A stretch of 64,000 nucleotides of DNA, from NCBI GenBank assembly GCA_020205615.1, contig CM035168.1, positions 5,584,237 through 5,648,236 of the forward strand, in the 5' to 3' direction. Numbering within the stretch: position 1 is the first letter of the stretch; every line of letters starts with the position of its first letter. The DNA is from Panax quinquefolius. Taxonomy: Eukaryota; Streptophyta; Magnoliopsida; Apiales; Araliaceae. Shown here piece by piece: positions 32,936-43,824 of this stretch. Made by a program: the position numbers and the translations under genes. Below the pieces are notes generated by a model. It made no database searches and had not been told where the DNA came from. It saw nothing but the letters and a program-made list of their open reading frames with translations.

Positions 32936-34144
32936 CTTTGTATTCATTCCTTATTAATTTGTGGAAATGATCTGTTTACATTAATTATGACGACAGTCAT
33001 AATAAAAGCATTGGACAGATGAAAATCATGGGTATATAAAGTATTAGTAAGTGTTATGATAAGTTATATTGGTTATTATGTGAAAACATGAAAGTTTCTT
33101 AGAAATCACAAAGGGTTGAAAATCAGATTTTGGTGAAAATGGAACATGAAATTCAACTGACCATATCTCCTATTATATTTCGAATTTTTGAGTGTGGTCA
33201 AGTCCTAGAGTTAGATCTATGAGTTTACTAACTTATCCAAGTGGAATCACTAGAAAAGGTGTTGTAGATTTTCGTGTGGACTATTTTTAGCAAAGGAGTC
33301 AAAAGCTGGAAAATAGCAAAAAGCTACTGCCCTTAATTTTGTAAGGGCTATTTCGGCCATTTAATTTATGAGAAAAATTCTGGCCTTTTGGGACATGAAA
33401 GTGTATGGTATAAAGTACCTCTTGTCCAAAAATGAGCTCATTTCAACTTAAAATGAGCAAGTTATGACCATTTTAATATTTAGGTTTTTCCAACGAAAAA
33501 TACTATAACCGGAGTTCTATAACTCCGATGACCATGAAATTTAAACTAGAAGATCACGTTAACATGTGTAAGATCATGCCAAGATTTGGGAATTTCTGGA
33601 GTTAAACTTGAGGTAGCTAATTTCTTAAGGAATTAATTAGAAATTGATTTTTGAAAAATAGTAAATGAATTTTAAAAATTTCGAGAAAAATATATGTTCA
33701 TTATGGGACTATATTCTGCTAAATCCCAGAAAAAAAATATTTTTGGGACTGATTTGGTATTTTTCATGAAAATGCTCTAGTTATGAGTATATGAGTTAAA
33801 TATGTTATGTAATGTAACAAAATTGGAAAATTTGGATTTTATGGCTTGGGAATCCTATATAAGGTATATGCAGATTTTTGATAAGGGATTTAATCATTGG
33901 TGATGAAATCTGATGAGTATGGCATTCTTTGAATGATTAAATGCATTATTTGGTAAAGTGTTAACAATTGAAATAAATTGTTTATAAGTTTAGAGGTGAT
34001 TAAAATATTGTTATAATATTAATAATATTAGATTATGAGTTTATCAAGTGATTGATAATATTTGAATAAATTTAAAGTCTTTAATATTTATCCTTGTTTT
34101 AGTTTGAATAATGCTTATATCATTGTCATCATCCTCATGCTTAT

Positions 34145-34345
34145 ATGGTGATGAAAGTTATCTTTGGCTTACGTGCAAAGATGGATTGTTGATTATTAGT
34201 TTTATTGTTGTATATCTTTAGCTTACGTGCAGAGATGGACTTGGTATGATTATAACCAAGGATTATTCGGTATAGTCATGACCATTGATGATTTAAAGAA
34301 TATCCTTGGCCCGTAGTGCAGGGATGATTCGATGATGTGGTTTAT
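34145..34345 (+). repeat. Type II hairpin array, element D 3' LTR (short)
   Basis: Three or four units, two with GGCTTACGTGCA instead of GGCCGTAGTGCA in the loop. Confidence 0.75.
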
Positions 34346-34889
34346 TTATTAAGTTGAGTCTCAGCGATAAAAATTGATGAAAACATTTTTAAATCATAGA
34401 AGATAGTAGATTTTATTCTCTACTTGACTTTTCTAATGGATTGCTTGTTCATTGCAGTTAAACTTGATGTCTATTGTATTTTATCAGTTTAACATTGTTG
34501 AAGACTAATGATAATTTATTCTGTATTATCTTAGCCATAATATTTCTTCTTTGGGCTAGTTGAGCTCACCCTTTCTTTCTTTGTTCTCTTTAGGAAATGA
34601 GAAGCGTGGCGGGACTAGTCGAGGAGCGGAGTGATGGTCCAGATGATAGCATTAGTAGTCCTCACTATTCTGTTAAATAGTGTGACAATAAATATAATGA
34701 GGACTCCATTGGGTGTGGATATTGTCTAGATGACAATATGCTTATTAAAACTCTCAGTTTATGTTTCATCGTATTTTACACGACAGCTGTATTATTAAGT
34801 TATATTTGAATTCTGTACCATGTATTTGGCGACTCAAGATGGGTGATAAATACCTAATTTTGGGGGCGTCACGACAATGGTATGTGTTT

Positions 34890-35735
34890 TCATAATACAG
34901 TTGGTAACCAAACCTTCATACCAAGGTAACCAAACTGTCATACCAAGGTAACCAATTCACCTCCACACCTTCAATTTTTTCATAGTGCAGTTGGTAACCA
35001 AACCTTCATTCCAAGGTAACAAAACCTTTATACCAAGGTAACCAATCCACACCTGCAGTTTTTTCATAGTGCAGTTGGTAGCCAAACATTCATACCAAGG
35101 TAACCAATTCAGGGTTATTAGGTTACCAATTTATTTTGAATGTGATGCAGTTGATAGCCAAACCTTCATGAAGTGGGTAGCCAAACCTTCATACCAAGGT
35201 AACCAATTCAGTTTTATTAAGTTACCAATTATTTTAAATGTGATGCAGTTGGTTGCCAAACTTTCAGACCAAGGTAACCAATTCATACTGCAGGTATGGA
35301 GGTAGATTGGTTACCTTGGTATAAAGATTTGGTTACCTTGGTATAAAAGTTTGGTTACCTTGGTACGAAGGTTTGGTTATCAACATTATATTACACATCA
35401 CTCTCTTATCTCTCTCTTTCCTATGCAGTGTTCTTGTTTTCCTTTGGACATGAAATTAGAATTGGAATTTTCGGACATTGAAAAAATTGTGAAAAATCAA
35501 ATATCCACCTCCTTTCTACATCCCATCGACCATTTTGTGGTTGACTCTCGCTCTGTCTCATTGGTGAAGGGGAGGAGGAAGATGACGTTGTCAAACCTTC
35601 AGACCAAGGTTACCAATTCAGTTTTATTAAGTTACCAATTTAGTTTGAATGTGATGCAGTTGGTAGCCAACCATTCATATAAAAGTACCCATTTTAGTTT
35701 TTGTGGGTAACCAAATAGTCATAAAAAAAATTCAG
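34890..35735. repeat. GGTAACC-rich palindromic repeat block
   Basis: From 34890 to 35390 and again 35590-35735 the words TTGGTAACCAAACCTTCAT and CCAAGGTAACCAATTCA recur in a loose ~100-base higher-order unit, with TTTCATAGTGCAGTTGGTA at unit starts. Near 35290 the motif switches to the opposite strand (TTGGTTACCTTGGTA), making an inverted arrangement. Short ORFs through it only translate the repeat. No transposon type recognised. Confidence 0.7.
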
Positions 35736-36006
35736 AATAGTAAGAGTTACATCTATTTAGTTTTAAACTTTTTGTAGAGAGAATCTTCTTCATCTTCTCA
35801 TTGGCGTTTTGGACAACGGAGATTCGCGGCGGAATAGTGGAGGAGAGGGAAACCTGTGAAGAAGGAGATCCGCGGCGGAGTAGCAGAGGAGAGGACTACT
35901 ATGAGGGAGATGAAGATTTGAATTTGAATTATTATTTTGAATTTGAATTTATTTTTGTTGTTAGATCCCAGATATTTGAATTTGAATTATTAATTATGGC
36001 AATTAT
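35736..36006. other. Unassigned DNA with a duplicated CGCGGCGGA motif
   Basis: GATTCGCGGCGGAATAG and GATCCGCGGCGGAGTAG occur ~55 bases apart, followed by GAATTTGAATT repeats. An acidic open frame (35801 onward) runs into the solo LTR and looks fortuitous. Function unknown. Confidence 0.4.
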
Positions 36007-36744
36007 TGTTGGGATTTCGGCACATGAAAGCATAGCGGAACTAAAAATTTTCAAAGCAATTCTGAAACCCTAAAACAGGATCCATGCGAAAACATATTAA
36101 TTCAGTGGTTATAAATTTATACCGATTATAGAAGCTAGAATTGATACGATGGAATCTCCAACGCAATCCAAAAGAACTTCGCCTCTATGGTATCCACACT
36201 GTGACGCCCCCAAAACAGGTATACATCTCGAATCTTGAGTCTCCAAATACATGGTACAAAACTCAATTACAAACTTAATTATACAACTGTCGTGTAAAAT
36301 ACGACAACTCTGAGAGTTTTAATACGAATATTGCCTTCTAGACAATATCCACACTCAATGGAGTCCCCATTACAATTATTATCACACTATTTCACAGAAT
36401 AGTAAGGACTACTAAAACAACCATCTGGACCGTCAATCCGTTCCCCTACTAGTCCCAGCTATATTCTCATTTCCTGAAGAGAATAATGAAAGCAAAGGGT
36501 GAACTCAACTAGCCCAGTAAGAAATATTATGACTAAGATAATGCAGAATAAATTATCATTAGCCTTAAACAATGTTAAACTGATAAAATATAATAAACAT
36601 CAAGTTTAACTGCAGCGGAACAAGCAATCCATTAGAAGAGTCAAGTAGAGCATGATATCTACTATCTTCTATGATTTAAAAAGTTTTTCATCAACTTTAT
36701 TGCTGAAACTCAGCTTAATAAATAAACCGCATCATCGAATCATC

Positions 36745-36965
36745 CCTGCACCACGGCTAAGAATATTCATGTAATCATCAATGGTCATGACTATACCGAA
36801 TAATCCCTGGTCATAATCATACCAACAATCGTCCATCAATGCACTACAGGCGATGAGGACTTTACCACATCATTTGTAACATTACGGGTCATGATTATCC
36901 GAATGATCCACGGTCATAATCATACCAATCAACAGTCCATCTATGCACGTAAGCCAAAGATGACT
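36745..36965 (-). repeat. Type II hairpin array, solo LTR
   Basis: Three to four units: CATCCCTGCACCACGGCTAAG, CATCAATGCACTACAGGCGATG, CATCTATGCACGTAAGCCAAAG and a GGTCATGACTATACC pair. Confidence 0.75.
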
Positions 36966-37179
36966 TTCATCACAATATAAGCATGAGGATGATGACAATG
37001 ATATAAGCAATAATCAAACGAAATCAAATCAAACGAAATTAAGGATAAATATTAAAGACTTTAAATTTATTCAGAGTTTAAAAATATCCAAATTGTCAAC
37101 ATGATACTTCTTTGTAGAGTAAAATTCAAAAATAATATTCATGTACCAAAAATAATTTGTACAGAAAAGAAATATATTT

Positions 37180-37510
37180 TTGGGGTAAATAGTACCCCGT
37201 GAATAATACCATGTGACTAATACTTCGGAAATAGTACCTCGTGAATAGTACTCCAACATGAAAAGTACCCCAAATGCCCGAGTGAATAATATTCGGGTGA
37301 ATAGTAATTGGGTGAATAGTAACCCGTGAATAGTACTCCGGCATGAAAAATGCCCCGAATACCCGAGTGAATAATACTAGAGTGAATAGTAACCAGGTGA
37401 ATAGTAACTCGTAAATATTACTCCGGCACGAAAAGTGCCCCGAATACCTGAGTGAATAATACTAGAGTGAATAGTAATCCCGACACAAAAAGGTATAAAT
37501 TCCACAACAA
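37180..37510 (-). repeat. GAATAGTA tandem-repeat block in the solo LTR
   Basis: More than twelve copies of GAATAGTA or GAATAATA, in a ~100-base higher-order unit with CCGGCATGAAAAGTGCCCC-like spacers and ATACCCGAGTGAATAATACTA. It occupies the place of the type I array. Confidence 0.75.
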
Positions 37511-40405
37511 AATTCGTACCAGTATTCTAGCATAATGATATTGAAAAAAATAATATCATTTACGAAGAAATAATATCCCTTACGACTGTTGAACGAAAAT
37601 AATATTCCTATGAATATTGAACGAAGATGAAATTCCTTATGAATATTGAACGAATATAATATTCATACGAATACGAAAAATAACATCTCTTCAGAATATG
37701 AAATAAATAATACCCCTTACGAATATGAAAGAAGTAATGCTCCTTACCTCAGAAGAAGACTGGATACAGGAGTAGTGAAGTAGCAGACTACTCTTCTTCT
37801 TTCTCTCTATAGATTCTCTCTCTATAGTTTCTCTCTCTAAAATTGCTCTTGTGAGACTTAGTGAATTGGTGAGAATGAAAGAAGAATGAACTTCTATTTA
37901 TAGGAAAATATAGTTTCGATAATTGCACGTTTTGGGGCTCGAAATATTACAGTACAATACCTTCATCTTTTCTTTCATTTTTAATTTAGTCCTGCAAGTA
38001 TTATCAAACTTGCACCACCTCCCCTAATAGTACATCATGTGAATCAATAGTTCAATCATGTGAATCAATAGTTCTATACATGTGAAAAATATAAATTACA
38101 GTATAGTACCTCCATCTATACCTCCATTTTTAACTTAGTCATGCAAGTATTATCAATCTTGCACCACCTCCCCTAATAGTACATGAATGTGAATCAATAG
38201 TACACACATGTGAACAAATAATTATAAGCATGTGAATTAATAGCAATTAATTACTCATTTATCTGATTACTTACCCGATTGGTCAGTATAACTTCCAGAC
38301 ATCAATTATTATCGAAATAAATGTCGATTTCCACTAACATTAATAATCCCAACACAATGGAACTATCAATTTCATCTTTAATCAACACGAACTTATTCAT
38401 CATTAATATTATAACTCACGATATTTAACAACTGTGTCGTTCCGGGAAAGAGGGCTTTCCAGATAAGGATTTCTCCTTATTGGCACGCATGATTAGGTGA
38501 CCAAACCTCTCCTTGTGAACTTCAGACATTGTCGATATTGTAAATAATAATATGAATAACTTTGTCGTTTCAATTATTGATTTAATAATATAAAATATTA
38601 TGCGAGATGATCTTTGTGACAATAATTGAATCAATAATATGAGAGATATGATGTAATAATTCTTTGTAGCAATAATTGAGTATAATGAGTCACTTCTTAC
38701 GTAAGCATCAATAATCAATCTGGTGTCTTCTTTGTGCGACCACGCGTATTCTTGTACTTTTACTACTAAGGGTAGTTCAACGGTTTAATGATAACACTTT
38801 CGCCGTTGTTTTTATAAAATGAAAATTCTGTCGTTTTCTAACTACGACAATACTTCCATTGTGGGGTCCACCAATGATTGTTCCGTCGTACGAATATTCC
38901 CGATAAAAAGAAAATTTCCCGATCAAATGAATATTTTATAACAACTTGCATACTTTGTAAAATTTTCACATATCACCCTTAACTTTAACCTTTTATCATT
39001 TTAACCATTTACGAAATAAAATAATAATTATAAGAAAATTAAATTCTTTCATTTCATAAAATTCGGGGTTTCACACACACGAACGTTTCGCGAACCGTCA
39101 CACGATCTGCTGTAAAAGAGGCGCGGTACTAGCCACAAAGGATCAGGATTTTTCTGAAGTTTTTTCTCTCTAGTCTCTCTCTAAAAGCGACTAGGATTTT
39201 TGTTTTTGATTCATTCCTAAAGTGGCTGATATATCCTATATATAGCAGTCAAAAGGAATTTAATCAAAACCTAATTCTAGTAAAATCCAAATTATATATA
39301 TATATATTATATTAATTAAGTCTTACTTAATTAATATACATATATATACAAATTATCCTATTAATTTAAATTCGAAATTTAAATATTATCAATCATATTT
39401 ACATATTTAAATCTTACAATTTAAATTAATTCCCCTTTAATTGCGTTCTAAGTGTGTGACCCTATAAGTTATTATTACGTTGACAATAATCTTAAAATCA
39501 TATTATAAAATTATAAACAGTGAGCGGCATCTAGTAATACATCACTGCTACCCAAGTAATAAGATCGATGATTCGATGCAACCTTTTCGTGACCAATGTT
39601 TCAATGTAATTTAATCCTTTTAACCTTGACATCCTAGATTAAACTCGAGTCATGGAATGTGTCATACTCTTCATAATTTAATCTGAGTTTTCTTGATCAA
39701 TGAGTAGACTATATGAAACAAATCACTATTTGAGCATGACCATGCATTTCATAGTCTTACTCAATCAAGAGGCCTGTGGATATCACCCCTAATATATAAG
39801 AGGGTTAAATTCCATCTAGATCACTCATATTCCTCACACGATTCATGTTGTACCCAATAATCACCTTTATTGTCCACCCTATTAAAAGTGACTTTTGATG
39901 ACATCAAAGTACATAAATTTCCGTGTAGTAATATAGTAATTTCAGGTCAGAGGATCATTACATCATTTTCAATGTGAGAATCACTAATGACACTTTTAAT
40001 GCTCCACGTAGAATTCTCATGGTGGGTCTGTCCAGTACATCGTTCTCTAATATGTACCTATGCATTGACTTAATATCTCATATATTTATGACCAATGAGA
40101 TTTGGTCATCAGTCAATCCACATACTAGTCTAAATGCATCATTGTTGTCGCATCAACAATGATACTCGACTACGAATATTTAAGAGCAATGATACTAATT
40201 ATAATTATATAATCTCATGTTCAAGTCACATACTTGAAACTATATAATTTGTATCATTATTCTAAGGAATTTTATTATGTTAACATTTATATAACGCAAA
40301 TAAATAAAACCATAATAAAATCATTCATTTATTCAATTAAATATAATATCAAAATATTAAGCAATTATATCAAATAATTGGCCTCTAGGACATAAACTCT
40401 AACAG

Positions 40406-40811
40406 TTATTTCTCCTTAATTTTAGGTTTCCTTATTAATGTGAATTGCGTTATTTATGTAATTATTTTATGGATGCACTAATAGTGTAATTACTTTCTAA
40501 TTATTATATATTAGTGTTAAGGACCCAACTATTTAAGCAATGGCTTGAGGCCCCTAAAATTGAGAAGGCTCCCAAATGCCCCCAAAAAAATTAAGTGGAT
40601 TAGCGATTTTATCAATTGAAAAGAATATGTTAGAGAAAATTAATTATAAAAGTTTGGTCCATAATTTTGCATCTAAAGAGTAGGAAAAATGAAATTCTAA
40701 TTAAAAAAAAATCATAGATATTAATTTAATTTAGTATTGAATGGTTAAAAAAAGGCCCCAATTTAAGATTTGGCTTGAGGTCCCCCAAAATATTTGGACC
40801 GACCCCGACTT
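40406..40811. other. AT-rich DNA between the solo LTR and a foldback element
   Basis: No ORF or RNA gene seen. TTGAGGCCCCTAAAATTGA and TTGAGGTCCCCCAAAATAT (about 40546 and 40774) are related and may be the ends of an old duplicated piece. Confidence 0.4.
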
Positions 40812-41021
40812 CTTTATTTAACATACTTTGCTCACCACCTTTAGTGACGGATTGGGCGACGGTTTGGTCCATCGCGTATATCAGAGAACCGTCGTCTTAG
40901 CTTTTAGCGACGTATCGAACCGTCACCATAACATATAAATCTTTTATCTATTCTATAGCGACATACCAAACTGTCGTCCGGTCCGTCGCTAAAGGTGGTG
41001 AGCAGGGTATGTAAAATAAAA
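40812..41021. mobile_element. Foldback (MITE-like) element, ~210 bp
   Basis: Terminal inverted repeats of about 45 bases: CTTTATTTAACATACTTTGC at the left and the complement of GCAGGGTATGTAAAATAAAAG at the right, continuing through CTCACCACCTTTAG(T/C)GACGG. Internal words GACGGTTTGGT and GCGACGTATCGAACCGTC give further pairing. No clear target duplication or coding frame. Confidence 0.75.
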
Positions 41022-41042
41022 GGGTATGCACCAAAAACGGAT

Positions 41043-41100
<58 letters not shown>
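41043..41100. repeat. (TA)n(GA)n compound microsatellite
   Basis: About 14 TA dinucleotides directly followed by 15 GA dinucleotides. Confidence 0.95.
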
Positions 41101-41103
<3 letters not shown>

Positions 41104-41326
41104 TAGTTTGAACTTGATTCTCGGTCTGACCGAGTTAGAAAATAAAAAATAATATCATTTTACATAAAATTAGTTTTTTTACTATTATCAATCATTCAAA
41201 TATATTTTTTATATAATGTGAGTTTAAGTGAGAATTATTATTATTAATATTATAAAGTTTGAGAAGGAAACAATTTTCATCTTACCTAATTTGAAATTGT
41301 TAGTACTATTTTTAATTTATTAAAAT

Positions 41327-42352
41327 TAGGACTGAGCAAAAAACGGGTATAATCGAATTACCGAACCGAACCGAAATAATTTAACCGATTTTTTCTAAAA
41401 ATTCGATTATTTTTAATATTTCGGTTATATCCGAATTATTTTACTATTTTCTGTTAGTTTGTACGGGTATTATTTTTGGGTTATTCGGTTAAACCGAATA
41501 ACCGAACAAATCTCAGCCCACTAGCCCAGCCATTAGTCATTTCTAATTCTCAGCCCTTAGCCCAGCCCAACCATTAGTCATTAGCACTCAACCCACTAGC
41601 CCAGCCATTAGTCATTTCTAATTCTCGAACTCTCTCACTCTCAATCTCTCAGATCTCTCAACTCTGAACTCTCAAAGTTTCCAACTCTCTCACTCTCAAT
41701 CTATCAGGTCTCTCAACTCTGAACTCTCGGCTGAACTCTCAACCCTCAGCCCGTTGACTTATGTTTCTTCATCTCTCACTTATGTTTCAGAGACGATTAC
41801 GAAGATGGAAGAGATCTAAGAAAACCATTTTTACATACGGGGAGTTGGACAGTTGGTATCGAATGGGTTGAAGGCAGTCGAGTATGATGCGTTCTTCACA
41901 GGCAATTCGTGACAGCTCCATTCCTGTTCTTGCTTTTGTTATGATCGTTGCTTTGGGTCCTATCCAGTTCGGTTTCATTGTAAAACCCTCTTTCTCGTTT
42001 CTCTTCCTTTGCTTTTCTTACCAAGTAATCCGAAGACGTATTGTTTAATTGTGTGTTTCGTCAATTTTGAAGATGATTATACTATACTCAATTTAGCCCC
42101 AAAACACTGTATATCAGAAAATTCTGAATGGATGAGCCTTTTTCCATTTTTTTGTTTTCTAATTTTGACAGGTAAATGAAATCAACTTATAAATATATTT
42201 CTTAATTTCGGTTATTATCCGAAAAACCGAATTATAATTCGGTTATTCGGTAATTCGGTTACTTGTTCGGATACCAAAAATGAACAAATTTTGGTTTTCG
42301 GTTATAACCGAATAGACTATTCAGTTCGGTTATAACCGAATGATCAGTCCTA
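41327..42352. mobile_element. Non-autonomous hAT-type element carrying a host exon (Pack-type)
   Basis: Termini TAGGACTGAGCA and TGATCAGTCCTA are inverted repeats, flanked by a perfect 8-bp duplication ATTAAAAT (41319-41326 and 42353-42360). Subterminal zones are full of TTCGGTTAT/ATAACCGAA words on both strands. The interior has CAGCCCATTAGCCC-like and CAACTCTCTCACTCTCAATCT repeats, then a fragment of a sugar-transporter gene. No transposase is encoded. Confidence 0.88.
41783..41979 (+). pseudogene. Captured first exon of an ERD6-like sugar transporter
   Basis: Reading + strand: FRDDYEDGRDLRKPFLHTGS, then a frameshift caused by an 8-base near-duplication of AGTTGG (41847-41854 area), then SWYRMG, a TGA where Ser is expected, [20 protein letters not shown] and [17 protein letters not shown] followed by a GT donor at 41980. 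From memory this is the N terminus and first membrane helix of ERD6-like (vacuolar glucose exporter type) transporters. Only exon 1 and the start of intron 1 (to ~42180) seem present. It lies wholly inside a hAT element and cannot encode a transporter. Confidence 0.8.
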
Positions 42353-42360
42353 ATTAAAAT

Positions 42361-42788
42361 GTAAATATAATTATAACTTGTAATATGAGTAAGATTTTTA
42401 ATATTACATGGATACATAATTTTCTTATAAGGATTTGTTACTATTGTTGAATAAAAATATAAATCGATATAATATATTGGCCAATCATATGATTCAGTTA
42501 TTAAATAGGAACAAAAGAAAATAACTGTACAATCAAATAATATATTTATAATAAAAATTTATTAATATCATAACACTAATAAATATGAGATCTCATACTT
42601 TGTACGAAGAAAAATACCATATATGCCGCAAATGGCGGAGCCAAATGTTATGCTTGTTTTTGTTGACCATAAATGCTATGCTCCTAGTATTTTCAAAGGA
42701 ATCCCTCAATTGACATCCTCATTTATCGATATGCATTTATTTTCTTGGATCAATCGTGTCTAAAATGAAGACTTCGGCGATTCAGACC
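42361..42788. other. AT-rich flank between the hAT element and the Tat element
   Basis: No gene seen. The target site of the Tat element (TTCAGACC at 42781-42788) would have continued with TTTTGATTTTCATGACTTGGGGG (now 63818 onward). Confidence 0.4.
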
Positions 42789-43457
42789 TGTTGGGCCATA
42801 ATCCTTTTCCTTATTGGGCCAGACTTAATGGGCTCCTCCCTTGGATCATGTTACGCTAGTCCTGATTGGTCCGAATGGTTTGGGCCCAGTTACTTGATTA
42901 TTTCATTGGATTCTTTCGGTTGGATCCGGTCATTTGGGTCATTTCCATTATTTGGGCTTAGTCATTAAATTAGCCCATTATACAAATTGTCACTTAATCC
43001 AACTTTGACCGATAATCATTATGCCAAGTGATAGTTGACTATTATGTCTGCCACCTTTCTGCATGGCATTAATGAGGATGGGACTCAGATGACCGTGATG
43101 GCAAGCGGTAGTAGCGGTGTGGAAGTGGTATTGCTTACTTTTAATTTGAAATGATAGGGAGTGGGGGAAAAGGTGTCGGGGAGATGATGGGTGGTACGAT
43201 GGCGGAATTTGGAGTATGTATGGGGCTAAGATCACATAAGAAGGTAAAGTAACACACATTCATATTATTATTCTATCTCGGACATTAGATAATATTTTCT
43301 CTCCATTGTTGACCTTGTGATCAAATCATCGACTCTCACGCCGGATTTATCCCTCGACGGTCGGTAGTCGAAGCTTTTGGTGTTGACTTGTTGAGCTATG
43401 CGGGATATCGGACGCGTCTTGGTGATTGGGACGTGGAGAAAGATCTTGGCGTTAACA
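42789..43457 (+). repeat. 5' LTR of the Tat element
   Basis: 669 bp. Shares CATAATCCTTTTCCTTATTG, TCATTTCCATTATTTGGGCT and GGACGTGGAGAAAGATCTTG with the 3' copy. The following bases TTGGGCTAGAAGGAGGG occupy the primer-site position; I cannot assign the tRNA. Confidence 0.93.
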
Positions 43458-43824
43458 TTGGGCTAGAAGGAGGGTGAGTTCTAGTGTCTCGAGTATTTTT
43501 CAATCATGGCATGTTTGTTCTACGTCGGTATTCATGGTGAAGAGTAGAACACCTACACTACGAAGGGCGGTAGAAGGGTGCGCGGTGAATCGACACCATG
43601 AGTGTCTCATCGAGGATCGTTTGAGGCCGTGATAAGTGTTCATGCTTAGACGGCGTCAAAAGATCACTGAAGATTTCGGTCGAAGAAGGCGGTGGGCAAG
43701 GCTAAGCGTAGGCTAGTCTTCCCGACGGATAAAGCGCGTCAGCACGTCGGAAAGCGAGTAGAAGGCACTTCGCTAGAACTCGATCTTGAGAGGACCGGGA
43801 TGAAAAAGCTTCACGGTGGCTAAG

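Larger units (their letters stand above)
27277..34873 (+). mobile_element. Element D: chimeric Ty3/gypsy-type element
   Basis: The 5' LTR (27277-29782) is B-like, 2.5 kb. The 3' LTR (30847-34873) is A-like, 4.0 kb. The interior (29783-30846) has a primer site, a decayed gag, a scrap of type II hairpin sequence and the 3' polypurine tract. Flanks are GCAAT before and ACAAT after (4 of 5 match), so the border match is suggestive only. The two LTRs share the first ~400 bases of U3 and the U5 end but differ between, so this is not a normal product of one reverse-transcription event. Confidence 0.75.
30847..34873 (+). repeat. Element D 3' LTR (A-like, 4.0 kb)
   Basis: TGTGAGACCCC to GGGGGCGTCACG. 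The section 31430-33990 follows element A's LTR (read on the opposite strand): U3 duplication at 31918-32160, TATA at 32195-32204, donor TTTGAGGTAAGGG near 32335, type I array 32402-32935, a long AT-rich section, type II array 34145-34345. About 0.6 kb shorter than A, mainly in the type II region. Confidence 0.87.
36200..39075 (-). mobile_element. Solo gypsy LTR of the A/B superfamily
   Basis: TGTGACGCCCCC to GGGGTTTCACA, flanked by perfect CACAC (36195-36199 and 39076-39080). The intact duplication around one LTR indicates LTR-LTR recombination that removed the interior. In minus orientation: U3 duplication (38200-37950), TATA near 37890-37900, donor GAGGTAAGGAG at 37747, then GAATAGTA repeats (37510-37180) where other members have the type I array, then a type II array (36965-36745). 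Confidence 0.9.
36007..40405 (-). mobile_element. Solo copia-type LTR (~1.5 kb), interrupted
   Basis: Ends TGTTGGGATTTCGG (36007) and GACATAAACTCTAACA (40405). On the minus strand it reads TGTTAGAGTTTATGTCCTAG first, a TATA box CTATATATAGG near 39240, a TCTCTCTAG leader, and ends CGAAATCCCAACA. No internal domain or second LTR. Flanks are ATTAT and GTTAT (4 of 5 match), consistent with an old target duplication. A gypsy LTR (36200-39075) splits it. The many short ORFs are not genes. Confidence 0.78.

Noticed and set aside
35801..36073. Acidic 90-codon frame
   Set aside because: It runs from a duplicated CGCGGCGGA stretch into the end of a solo LTR, so it crosses an insertion border.
39974..40162. 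Open frame in the copia solo LTR
   Set aside because: LTR sequence; orientation opposite to the LTR and no family similarity.
41787..41978. Minus-strand frame in the hAT element
   Set aside because: Shadow of the captured sugar-transporter exon, which is on the plus strand.
42756..42968. 70-codon frame at the Tat 5' border
   Set aside because: Crosses the insertion border into the LTR, so it cannot be an old gene.
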